Program-made: the position numbers and the translations under genes
Notes under the pieces: generated by a model
Seen by the model: the letters and a program-made list of their open reading frames with translations, nothing else
Told to the model about the DNA's origin: nothing
Database searches by the model: none
Shown here: in pieces, positions 11,101 through 23,100 of the stretch
How positions within the stretch are numbered: the stretch's first letter is position 1
Layout of the letters: every line of letters begins with the position of its first letter
Assembly: GCA_948146395.1 (NCBI GenBank)
Contig: OX411551.1
Span: forward strand, 61,218,154-61,282,153
DNA from: Fragum whitleyi
Taxonomy: Eukaryota > Mollusca > Bivalvia > Cardiida > Cardiidae
Reading direction: 5' to 3'
Length of the DNA: 64,000 nt

Positions 11101-14100
11101 TGTGTTTAGAATGTTCTCTGTGTAAATGAAAATACGTAAGGCACCACATAATTTTCAACTTGATTTAAGCACTGCATTAGAATTTAGAAGAGTATTTTAT
11201 TTGTCAAATTAAGTGAAGCATATGTTTGTACAAACAATCCAAATCCTTTACTTTGATTCAGTGAAAAAGCCAGATATCTTCATTACCTTAAATAATTTCT
11301 CGAGTTATAATATTGATGTTTATTTTTCCTTCTGGGAAGTTTATATATTTAACAAATTTCGTATAAGTTTTATCCTTTCCTTATTTTGTCTAGGTATTTC
11401 AAGATGTTCTCACTCGGGCTAAGTCTAACATTACACCAAAGAAAGGTAATTCTTTTGCACTTCTGCAATTTTTGTATGTCAGAATTTGGTTTTTTTTTTG
11501 ATTAGGACTTTCATTTTATTTTTAATTGTGAGTGCTTCATGCAGCATACCAATACGTGTAAATGTCGTTTTAAGACGTATGGTATTTTAAGACCTAAAAA
11601 AGCATGTGTTTTTTCAATAATATGTATTATTCCTGGCTCTCTGTTGTTCTATTTTTTACCCAAATATCAAATATTCTTCACACTATAGACATTAACGAGA
11701 CAACCATACGGTGTAAATTTAACAAACAATTGACCATTGAGACAAACATAGAAAATAAGAGCTTTTTTAATGGGTTTTACACCGCTTTCAAAGATTTTTC
11801 AGTTATATTACGGCGGCCGGAATTCCTACTAATTGATTCCTGGTATTTTCACTAACATTATATCCTCCCCTAGCCTCCAGCTGCTATCTCACATAGGTCT
11901 ACGATAATCAACCCAGTGGAGTGAGACAAATAGACGGAAAGGATGAGTGCCGCCTTCGGGGATCGAACCCGGGACCTCTTGACAGTCCGACACGCTACCA
12001 AGTGCGATATGACGGCGGCAAATAAGAGCTTTCAATCATGTCCGTTTTCTAAAATTTCACTTGACCCCGATATCACTAAGATAATGATTGTTTCACAATA
12101 TTTTGCCAACATTTTGAGTGTGTAGTGTGTAAGCAACAACGAAACATAAAAAAAACTATATATTACATGTAACAAGGTGAACGTTCGTAAGATTCACAAA
12201 ATAATAGCAAATATGACAAAATACAACTTTCCAACTTACCTTATTATTTTAAAAAGTTGGCCTGGATTGTTCAATATAATTATTCTTCGTAGCTTTCAAA
12301 TTCTTTTAATCCAAACATTGATAATTTCATGGCTTAAACCAATTGATTTACCCCTTTCCGTCTTGCCAATCTGTTCAAGTTGCATAGATTTCGTATATAT
12401 CCACTTATGAATGATGACAAACGTGCTGTAACAATGTCGATTGGCTAAATAGGAGAGCAAACCTGAGTTACACAATCTTGAAAATTACAGTGATATTGAT
12501 TCATCAGTGTATAAATTGGTGTTGGAGATGTATGGATACTAAACATTTGACAAAAATATTAATATGATATTACCTGTATTAGTGTATTGGATGAGATAGA
12601 ATCTCTAGCAAAAGTAGATATGAATAATGGATATAGATTCATGATGACCCTAGCTATCAAATTCAAAGTAGCATATTTTCTACAAAATCATGATAATGAG
12701 GATATTGGAATTTTACTTATAGGAATCATACAATAGGAGCAGGGCAAATAAGGTTATGTTGAAAATTATATACAAATTAAAACAACCGTAATCTTGATAC
12801 AACAAGCATTTACATGTATAAACAATCTCTATTCACAGGTAAATGTTTTCATCTTAGAAAATAACCGCTAAACATTACGAAATGAACACGCTGTTTCTTC
12901 TAAGAGAATTTTCATTGAGTACGGTCTTTCAATTCAGAATATGCTTTTTTTTCGAAATGTATGAATACTTACAACTCAGACTTTGTTTAATTTGTGTGCA
13001 GGCGTAAGATTTGCCGACGATACTTACCAAGAAGATTTCAGTTCAACTGTCAAACCTAGAAAGAAGAAAGATTTCGTGCTATTTCAAATTGTATCAAATA
13101 GTCCAGAAAAAGAGAGAAACGCGTTTAGCGACATCAAAAAGAAAATAGAACAAGAGAAGCAAAGTGCCAATATAGATTTGAAGACCGATAGAACATTTGA
13201 TGATCGTGTAATTCTGGGAAGAGAAGAATGCAAGGTAAATGTCTACTAGTGCTAGTACAATTCACGGAATATATAATGGATATTGAAAGAGTGGTCATGG
13301 AATACCGAATTTATCAAATGAGTCATCTATAATCAGATAAAAACGAGGTTCAGCCGTATTCTGTATTCTATGAGCACACATTTTATGTTCTATTTATAAT
13401 ATGACCCAAATTTCTGTGATAAATCGTCGAAATTCAACCCGTTTAAAAATGACGCTACAATATATATATATATATATATATATTATAACTTCATTTTTGC
13501 AGTAACAAAATGGCGTTGCTAATCGCTCGAAACTCATCCTCAAAGGTTTTTCCACAAGTGCTATAACACCCGTATAAAGGAAATTAAACCAAAACATGTT
13601 AGTAACTATTAGTTCGTAACATTAATGATAAACAATTAATAGACGTTTGAACATTTATAAATTGATTATTTCTTTGTATATATTTCTACAGTATATATTG
13701 CCTTTTTAATACCGGATAAAACTTGGTTTCACTAACAGAATCGCATCCTAGATATAGGAAAAGGTTATACAACAAAGGTTGAGATAGACATAAACAACAT
13801 GAAGATACACCTTAAGGGAATTGGAGAAAATGTAAAGAAGTGCTATGATAAGATATTGGATGAATTACGTGAGCTTCGTATTCTAGAGGGCCAAAAGAAG
13901 GTTGGAGGAGTTGTTCATAAGGTGAGCACAATTCACCGTTTAAGAGCTTCTCATCTACGTTAACTTAGAAAAAACACATGCTTACTGTAATATGACTTTA
14001 CATTTAGTTTATTTTGTATTTACTATTAATAAATTAGACTTCAAAAACTTCTTAAGATAGAGTCTTCATATTTTTTGTATTTTAGCAATTGTCGTAACAA

Positions 14101-17100
14101 ACACTTATCCTGTAAAATTTAATTGTAAAGTAGCGTTCAATAAAAATTCCCTTTATCCAATTATGCTATACAATATAGAGTAAAAACCCTCAACAATAAT
14201 TTCAGTACCTAGAATGGTGTTACACTGAAGATGAAGGTAGAATATGGGTTCCCTATCCGAGACATATCGCGTACATGCTAGAGGACGCTTATACACAAAG
14301 TAAGGCATGAAAGGGTATATTATTGATTTCCAAAACCAGTGTTAGAATATTGGTTCCCTTTCCGAAACAGATTGCGTACATGCTAGAGTATGCTTATAAA
14401 CTAAGAATGCGTAAGACCAAAAACGTCATATTCTAATTCTACTGTCTCAAAGTCTATTCATTTCGATCGATCAAAGATTTCAATTAAAAATGAATTTGTT
14501 TAACTGTGTATACGAATACTGTATCAGATATTAGTTTGATACAAGTTGTTACCAACCGAGTGTACACTTTAAAAAGAATTTTATGCGACTCCCTGTCGTT
14601 TTTGTAATCTAGAGAAGGTTTAAATCAGCTTTCGATCAACAAATCGTTGAGAAATATTGCATAGATATTCGTTTATTTGAAATAATTATGGCGTTTTCTC
14701 AAAAGGGATAGCACTTGTGATATATCGCCTACATGTTCTTACTAAAAACCTTATTAAAGTTTTGTATTCACAAAGTGTGATTGAAATTTGAGCGCCATAC
14801 GTTAACTAATACTCAAGCTTCATCATTCTCTTCATATCTTTTTGAGAATTAACTAATATTTCCAATGTGTTAGCTTAAGTCATTAAACATAATTTCTGCG
14901 TGAATTTTGAGTATCTAATATTTGCATTACCGAATTTCAATAATAATAATAATTATTATAATAATATTTATTAAGAAATGGTTTGAAATATGATTTCATA
15001 AAGATCAACAACTTAGACAACCCAAGTGATCTATTTGAGATAATAAAGACATTAACATACATTAAGATAAAACATGAAACTTTTCTTCTACTCGAATTTT
15101 AGATATGAATGTGCTGACATTTAAGGATTCGGACGATAAATTTTACGTGGTAAATTTCAAACAGATGGTAGAAAATCTGAAAGACAGCAAGGACAAGAAG
15201 ACAGCTGTAAATGTTGTCAGAAAGGATCTTGCAGTAGGTAGGGATCTTGAAGTTTCATTGAAAGTAGTTAAAATATGTGTGTGTATAAAGAATCGATAAT
15301 TCTTTTAATGTAGCTGGTCATGAATAATTGCAGTCACATCCGAGTAAATATCTACACCCGAAATGAAGCCAATTAGTGACAAAGGCTAGAAAAATCCACG
15401 TGGAATTATTTGTGTTTTTGAACAGCTTCATATTGTGAAATGCAGACAATGATCATCCTAAATGGTCAAGTCTATTCGTTCAAATACCACGTGAAACAAA
15501 AGAAAACTTATAACAAACCATTTATTTAGCAATGAATTTACACAAAGGCTTACTTTTTGATTAGGAAAAGTGAGATTTACCCTCTTTTGAAATCGTCATA
15601 ACATTTAGTCTTGGAAAGTCAAAGAATGGTTAATTTTGACGTCTGCAAATTGGGATGGGGTTATATTAGAGCATGGGTTTCTTTTAGAACTGTTACGGAA
15701 CATGTGTATTCTATATTGATTCATGGCGGCACAACAACCCCCAAATACGTTGTATGAAGTTACTTCCTTTTCCAAATATAAATAGACATATCTGTAATGT
15801 TTAGTAAGCTTCTACAATTAATTCTCTCCAAATCCTCAATTACTTATCCATGGATAAATTATTTAGGGTATTAATCTAGATCACGTAAGTCGTTCAAATG
15901 CAAAACATTCAATTTGTATTCATCCGGTATTAAATGAGTATGTTAAGAAAATAGTCTTGGAATAAGGAAGGCATTTTACATAATTTAAATGTGAAAGATT
16001 CAATACAATTTTCATTGCAAATGGAACCCCTGTCAAAAAAGGTTCGTCAAGCAAAGATTCAGAATTCTGTCATGGTCCTATAATTTATGTTTTTTATCTT
16101 TTTAAACTCATATCAATCTATGTTTGAAGGAGATATTGAATCCTTGCCATTAACGTGGGAACCAATGGAAGCGACAGAAAATTTAAAGGAAATTACACTC
16201 AAACCCACAGATCAAGAATATAGTGATGTGGAATCAAAGTTTAGAGCTACCATTGGCACGTCTCAATTTACACGAATTGTGAAGGTAAGACATTTATTGA
16301 ATTTTGCGCATCATTGAAATACAATTTTGACAATGCAGGGTTTGTACTACAATGGGAAACACATGAAGATATATTTGTTACAATGGACATCCCTTCTGAC
16401 ATTGGTGTTAAAGAAACACGTCTTTGTGTGTAAACCTTTTAAACAAGATAACGCATCAAATAGTATTTATTTGCACTTTTTTTCCTGTTTTTGCAATCGA
16501 TTTCCGAGTTGTTTTAAACTGCTGTTTCTGAAATAAGACAGTTGCGGGGCAAAAAAGTCTTGATTGCTACTTTCAAGAAAAAAATAATGAATTATATATA
16601 GTTAATACTTCAGTCAGAAAGCATATATTTCTATTGAGAACATATTTTGCTCTTCCAAATATATACAATAAATATATAAAATACAGACTTAGTTCATTGT
16701 TAGTTCGTATAATATTTATCTTAAAATTTTCTTAGCCTTTTAATTCGATGCTTCTAACAGAAATGCCTTTTTTTGCCATGTTTCTAAAAATAACTAGATT
16801 ATGTCATTGTTCTAAGAATATCCATGTGATATCATAAACTATATCACATGGGGTGTAACCACACGGCTATTTGTCTAGTTATAAGATAACTAAGGATATC
16901 ATTCTTTTAAACTTAGGGACCCCTTACAATAAATTGAAATCTTCGGAAACCCGTTTTGTTCGATACTTATAAATGTTAATTTGTATTTGTTTTATTATCA
17001 AATCGGGTTCATCCGATTTATATAAACCGTTTTCCAGAAATCGTATCAGTTGAACACATTAAATTTTTACCCTTATCCGCTGAGGAATGTGTTCGAGCCA

Positions 17101-20100
17101 AACTTTGTGTTTTCAAACACCGAAGAAACGGCCTTTTTAGTCACAATCTACAATCTTTTTTATCTTATTCACTTTTGCGACGAATAAAGAAGAGGCTAAT
17201 ACAAAATTTGATGTAATTTTCGCTTTTAGTAATTACCAGTTAGTATTTTCAGTGTTTATAACATGATTTTCGGCTGAGTAAAGGAGTTGAAACGTACAAT
17301 CGGTTAACTGTAAAATAAATTTGTAGCAGTTACAATATTACTGCTCTGATTTTTTCTCGAACAATCATTTACCAGTTGTAGGGCTGACAACCAATCAAAT
17401 GCTGTTATGCTTATCACGTGGTCAAAACCCACGCTTACCTAGGCTTGACACTTACATTTTGCGTGTTATCCACTGAGCTATTTGTTCAAGACAAACAACG
17501 CAGAAACGGCCTTTTCAGTTACAATCTACATTTTATTATCTCTTACACTTTTGCGACAAAAAGGAAAAGGCTTATACATAATTTGATGTAATTTTCGTTT
17601 TTAGTAATTACCAATTAGTATTTTCAGCGTTTTTTACAAGCATTTCGGTTAAGTAAAGGAATTGAAATTATCTTCGCGCTGTTCTAGTTTGTTGTTCTAA
17701 AAACTGTTTAATGTGATCAATGTCTATCCCTGCGGAGGGGATACATTGTGAAACAGGGGAAACAACTTCTTATATTTCATAAAAGAACAACAACAACAAT
17801 TCCTTACCCCTCCTTCCTCTCCGTCAATTTCCATCGTCTCGAGATTTCTTCATTCGTCGTCTGTTGGAATCTTCTGCTTCTATAGTTGACATTGTTTAAT
17901 CCTTGTCTATTTTTAGAACAGATTTCTTTGCCATTGCGTCGATTTTGATCGGTTTATTAGGGTTTACGCCGTTTTCGACTGGTGTGGTCATATTCAGCGC
18001 CTAGAGCACCTGACCATGGATTCCTATTGTTTGTCATACCAGTACTACCATAACATTCTTACCCTGCCTCCAGCTGCTCCATCACAGAGGTTCGGGATAT
18101 CAAACCATTGATGGACGACATTTTTGTCTGAAAGGGTATTTGCCGCGGCCGAGTATTGAACGAGGGGCAGGTGTGTTACAAACTTCGCTAAGGTCTAGGA
18201 TTACCGTTACGTTTTGATAAACTGTCGGTACTGTAATAAAATATCGTAACTACGGCTTTACTCAAGCCGCAGTTACGAGATTTTATAACAATACCTACGA
18301 AATATTTTTGTCCGATATTGCGTCATTGTTAACTAGATAAAATCGTTCCCAGTCGTGTTCTAACTTTTAGCTCTCTGCGCGGAAAAGGGCTTTTCAAGTC
18401 CACTTGACCAAGCCTAAATAATTTTGTTGAAATTTCATGTGCAATTTTGGCATCTCAACTGTTACTGTGCCTATACACTGCAGAGACATGACCGGGATTT
18501 GCCATTATCTGCCTCTGTATAAATGCTTCCCTCAGGCATCAAATTAATGCCGGTTCTACCCCCTTGACGTCTGACCGTAGAGCGCAGTTGGTAGCATGTT
18601 GGATAATCAATCATAGTTGAACTGGGTTCAGTCCCAAGTTGAATGGAAATGTTTTGTGACATATCTCTCAAGTTGAGTGGATATAATTCTGTAAACTCCA
18701 GTTTGATGAGCTGGCGATGTCCTCGAAAAGATGGAGTGTTAAGACAAAAACTCACAAATTGGGCAAATATTTTACCAACTTTTATGGTCCAAATTTGAGC
18801 CCTTTTAATTGACGAACTATTACACAATCCCAGCCTCTCAATGATGCCCGATTTACAGTGCTGACAGAACTTTGATATATTATGTGTTTGCTATGAAGAG
18901 AGTATTTCCTTCTCATACTGGATTTTAAGCTGACCTACATATAAGCACGCTGCTGAAAGTACACGTTTGTGATCACTGTATGGCCGTCGTCCGTCATTTG
19001 ACATTAGCGATATAAGTATTAACTCTCTTGTGGCCACGCTCGTCGCATAATCTCCTTTTAACTTTTTTTATACTATTTGCTAGTTAACGAGGCTGAGGCC
19101 TTTTAAATTTTGGAAGGATTCAAGCGAAATCACGGAAAAAGATGATTTTTTAACGACAATTTTCTTGATAAATCTCTGGAGGCCACCAATATAGCCAAAT
19201 TTTCGTAAAACTTTGTCAGAATGTTCGGCAGGTCACAAGGATGAAGACTATTGAAATTAGGAAGGATCCATGCGATATCACAGAAATATTTGCCTTAATG
19301 ACTATTTTCTTGTTCACAATCTCCATGAACATTTATCAGAATGTTTGTCAAGTCACAAAGATGAATCCTTTTGAAATTGTAATCATTCCATGCCATATCA
19401 AAAGGAAACTTAATGTGTACACTCTAGTGGTCACAAATATGTTCGAATCTTCATGAAGCCTTGTCAGAATATTTATCTGGTCCCAAGGATAAATCATATT
19501 TTAATCGGAAAGGATCTATCATCCAGCAAAAAGTCTCCAAAGAAAAATATATTTTACACTCCGGAACCAAAGTATGTCACAATCTTTATGAAGGATCAAT
19601 AATCAATCACAGGGAAAGGACAGTTATTATCAAACTATTGATGCTACAAATATGGTGCAATCTCTTTTAAACTTGGTCTAGTCAAGGATGAACCCTTTTG
19701 AATTTTAGGCAGAATGTTTTCTCAAATTGACTTAATTATATATTTTGATAACTTGGTAACGTTTTAAAAGAATTCAAATGATTTACTTACTTATTTTTGT
19801 GTGATACAAATGAAAAAGAAATTCCATGCATTCAACCTGCCTGATAAAAGCTTAAAACATTTATATTTGTTGAGTCTATGAATACTTTTCAATATTTTAA
19901 GATTTTATTTAATTTAAAGAGGGAAACGCATGTTATTTTAATGTTACTCTCTTAAGCATTCAATTTCAGAAGGGAAACTGTCTTATTTTGTAGCTTATAA
20001 ATTGTGTATTGTGGAAAATCATAGTGACCAAAACTCCCCCTGGGAGAAGGGGGGGGGGGTCAACAGTCAGCGCACGGTCTATATATGTAAGTGATACGAT

Positions 20101-23100
20101 AGAAGCATCAAGATGTCGCAAAGATAGCTCTTGACCAATACTGTCTGGTGCTTTGAGTAAGGTATAGATTCTGCTAAAAGGAAATGCGGAATGTTCTTTC
20201 ATCTTATAACTATACAAATATCCGTGTGATAACATTCCATATATTTTTAATTATATCACATGGATATTTTTAAAACAATGACATAATGCGTTTATGTTTA
20301 GAAACGGGCATTTCTGTTAGAAACATCGACCAAATCCAGACAACAGAGGCTAAAAGATAAACGAAATACGCACTTGGTGTATTATTGAAAAAATATTTAA
20401 CTCGTTTGTGGGGATTGATAATTATCTCGACAGAGCCTCGACAATTATCTATTCACCTAGCCTCGTTAGATGTTTTTTCATACAAAACTCTAAGTAAGTA
20501 CATTTCCCATATTACAAATGTTCTATTTCTTTTTATATAATCGAGGTCAACGGGGTTTCTGTTTTTGCACCTTTGATCTTTACATGACAAACTTCGTTTT
20601 CTACAGTTAGACATACAAAGTAAAACTTTAATAGATAATAAGCTGCTGAATGAATGCCGATTCTCATAACTCTACGATTATTGAATGACAATGAATAAAG
20701 ACAATGATGACGCACTCTTGTTGTTGTATCTTACCAAAGCGAGATATCTTGTGAGGTTTTAGTCAAATGTTTTAGAAAGTCCGAAAAAGAATAATCTCTT
20801 TGATTGTCACCTATTCAACATTAAATTAATTGATGGCTCTCAACTTCTCCTTGGGCTTTGATTGAATATATTTACATTGGATGAAAAAGGCAAATGTAAT
20901 TGTGAGTGAATGTTTCCTTTATACGTGAGGGTATAACAAGCTCTGAGACAATTGAAAAAAATTCTTCAATATTCATCGGATTTGGGTGAAGCGTTGAGTT
21001 ATTAGTAATTAATCGGGTTGATGTTTGTGCTTACAATACAGACGCAAATTTGACCCCGCGTCTGTGTAGGAAACGTCGCTATGGAAACCGAAAGATGTGC
21101 TTTCGAGGTACTTTAACACATTGGGTCCAAAATTGATCAATGAAGGCCTAAGTAAATATCTCAACAACATTATCTGGGTAATTTTACTGAAATGTTATCG
21201 AGGATCAATTATTGTGTTTTCTAAAATTTGAAATATTTAACGCGTATCGAGTGTAAACCGAACTGTCTGCTAAAAACTTGATCGCAATACCGAAACATCC
21301 ATCTTTCAAAGAGATTTTCTTGAAAGAGCTGAATGTATTTTTATAAGATGTGCATTGATCTTTTGAAAACATTTAATTGGTAGGTCTTGATTAGAAATTC
21401 ACATTTTATAACCTAAAAATAAATTGCTGGCAAAAGCAATCAAGAGTGGGTCTGACGTTCATGACGTCACAATTTATCCCCTAGACGCCGTATGATTCGA
21501 AATTGAACTTGGCATGGAATTGAATGTATCCCCATATGATTTTTTTTATGAGATCACATGGATATTTTTGGAAAAGTAACAATGCGGTTATTTTTAGAAA
21601 CTTGCATTTTTATTAGAAACGTCGGCGAAAACAAGGTAAATAGAGGTTATACGATAAATATGATACGTACTAAGTGTTTTGTATGAAAAAATACCATATT
21701 CGGTTGTTGAAGTTGATATTTGTCTGGGCAGAGCCTCGACAATTACCAATTCCACCAACCTCGTTAGATTTTTTTTCATACAAAACACTAAGTACGTATA
21801 ATTTATATCTTATCCTTATCCTATTTTTAAGATAAAAAGAATACAGAATCAAGCTCTTTATCAGCAGTACATTACAAAAAAGAAGCAGCTAGAATCAGAA
21901 CTTAAGGGTGAGCCGAATGTAAGCCAAATTGAGAGGGCATTATGGCATGGTATAAAACAGGACACAGAGGCCTATATAACATCGAATGGGTTTGATAGAG
22001 GATATGCAGGACAAACTTTTGGTAAATAGAGAATAATATGTTAGAGTTTTTGAAAACTAAATATAACCTTATCGACGTTGAGATATTAATCATGACGAGG
22101 CTTTGATTAATGTCTCACAGCTTATTGTTATCATTCACACACATATTTTATACATGCAATAAATAGCTTGGGCCCAAGGAAGTCGTCCGATATCCCAATG
22201 GAAGTTGTAGACATTGACGGATCGTCTAGTTATGATCCAAATCGCGTTTTTGATGTGTGGGAACGTGAATTCTCGAATCTTTATAACGGAAAAAATATTG
22301 TTACATCTATGTTCGACGATCTTCATTTCACAAGAGCAAAGTCGCACAAACAGTCACTCGAATTAAATATGATGGACCCTCTGTATACCGTAAATATGCA
22401 ATTAAACTCAGACTTTTCTATCGAAGAAGTTACACGAGCGGTCATGTCAGCGAAATCGAAATCGGCATCTGGAGTGGATAATATACCATACGCAGCATTG
22501 AAGTTTCCTCCTGTAATCAGTGTGCTTAGTTGTCTTTTTCAACTAATTTTTGACTCAAGCATTATACCAAGTGTATGGAGAAAATCTATAATATGTCCAC
22601 TATTAAAGGACTCGAACTCCGACAAGCGGTTACCACAGAATTATCGAGGAATTAGTCTGCTTTCATGCATCAGCAAAATATACAGTGTTATAATTAACAG
22701 ACGGCTCATGAATCATCTAGAAAGCAACAATATTCTAGCAGATGAGCAAAATGGCGTCAGGCCCAACAGATCCTGTGAAGATCATATTTTCACATTAAAT
22801 GCAATAATAAGGAACCAAAAGAATGTGTTTACCGCTTTTATAGATCTGAAAAAAGCATTTGACTTCGTAGACAGAGACATGCTTCTTTATAAACTATTGC
22901 TGAATGGTGTTGACGGCAAGTTATATTTTACATTGAAATCAATTTATGAAAGCTCCGATTCTTGTGTTCGCATAAATGGCATGTTATCGCAGTGGTTCAA
23001 TTGTTCAATAGGCACCAAACAAGGGGACAGCATATCTCCCACGATGTTCTCAATTTATATTAACGACCTTGTCAAAGAGATAAATGACCTTCACCTTGGA

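Larger units (their letters stand above)
8190..11445 (+). other. Exons encoding the macro domain
   Basis: Exons 8190-8411, 8738-8868, 10997-11084 and 11394-11445 encode [14 protein letters not shown] at the start, VLPTWGN before the second exon, [15 protein letters not shown] in the phosphate-binding loop, and [20 protein letters not shown] in the last strand and helix. The codon GA|A is split across the 8868/10997 junction, and the join restores IYEATRRF. The first beta-strand of the domain is not included. The macro fold is expected to bind ADP-ribose; whether it hydrolyses it cannot be judged from this sequence. Confidence 0.9.

Noticed and set aside
15234..15237. Alternative splice donor GCA|GTAGGT in the second WWE exon
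   Set aside because: Using it would shift the frame into exon 16130; the donor at 15238 keeps the frame through to the ART domain.
18568..18645. Possible tRNA gene on the plus strand
   Set aside because: The head is followed by a body that recurs without it at 52605-52785, so it is a SINE head.
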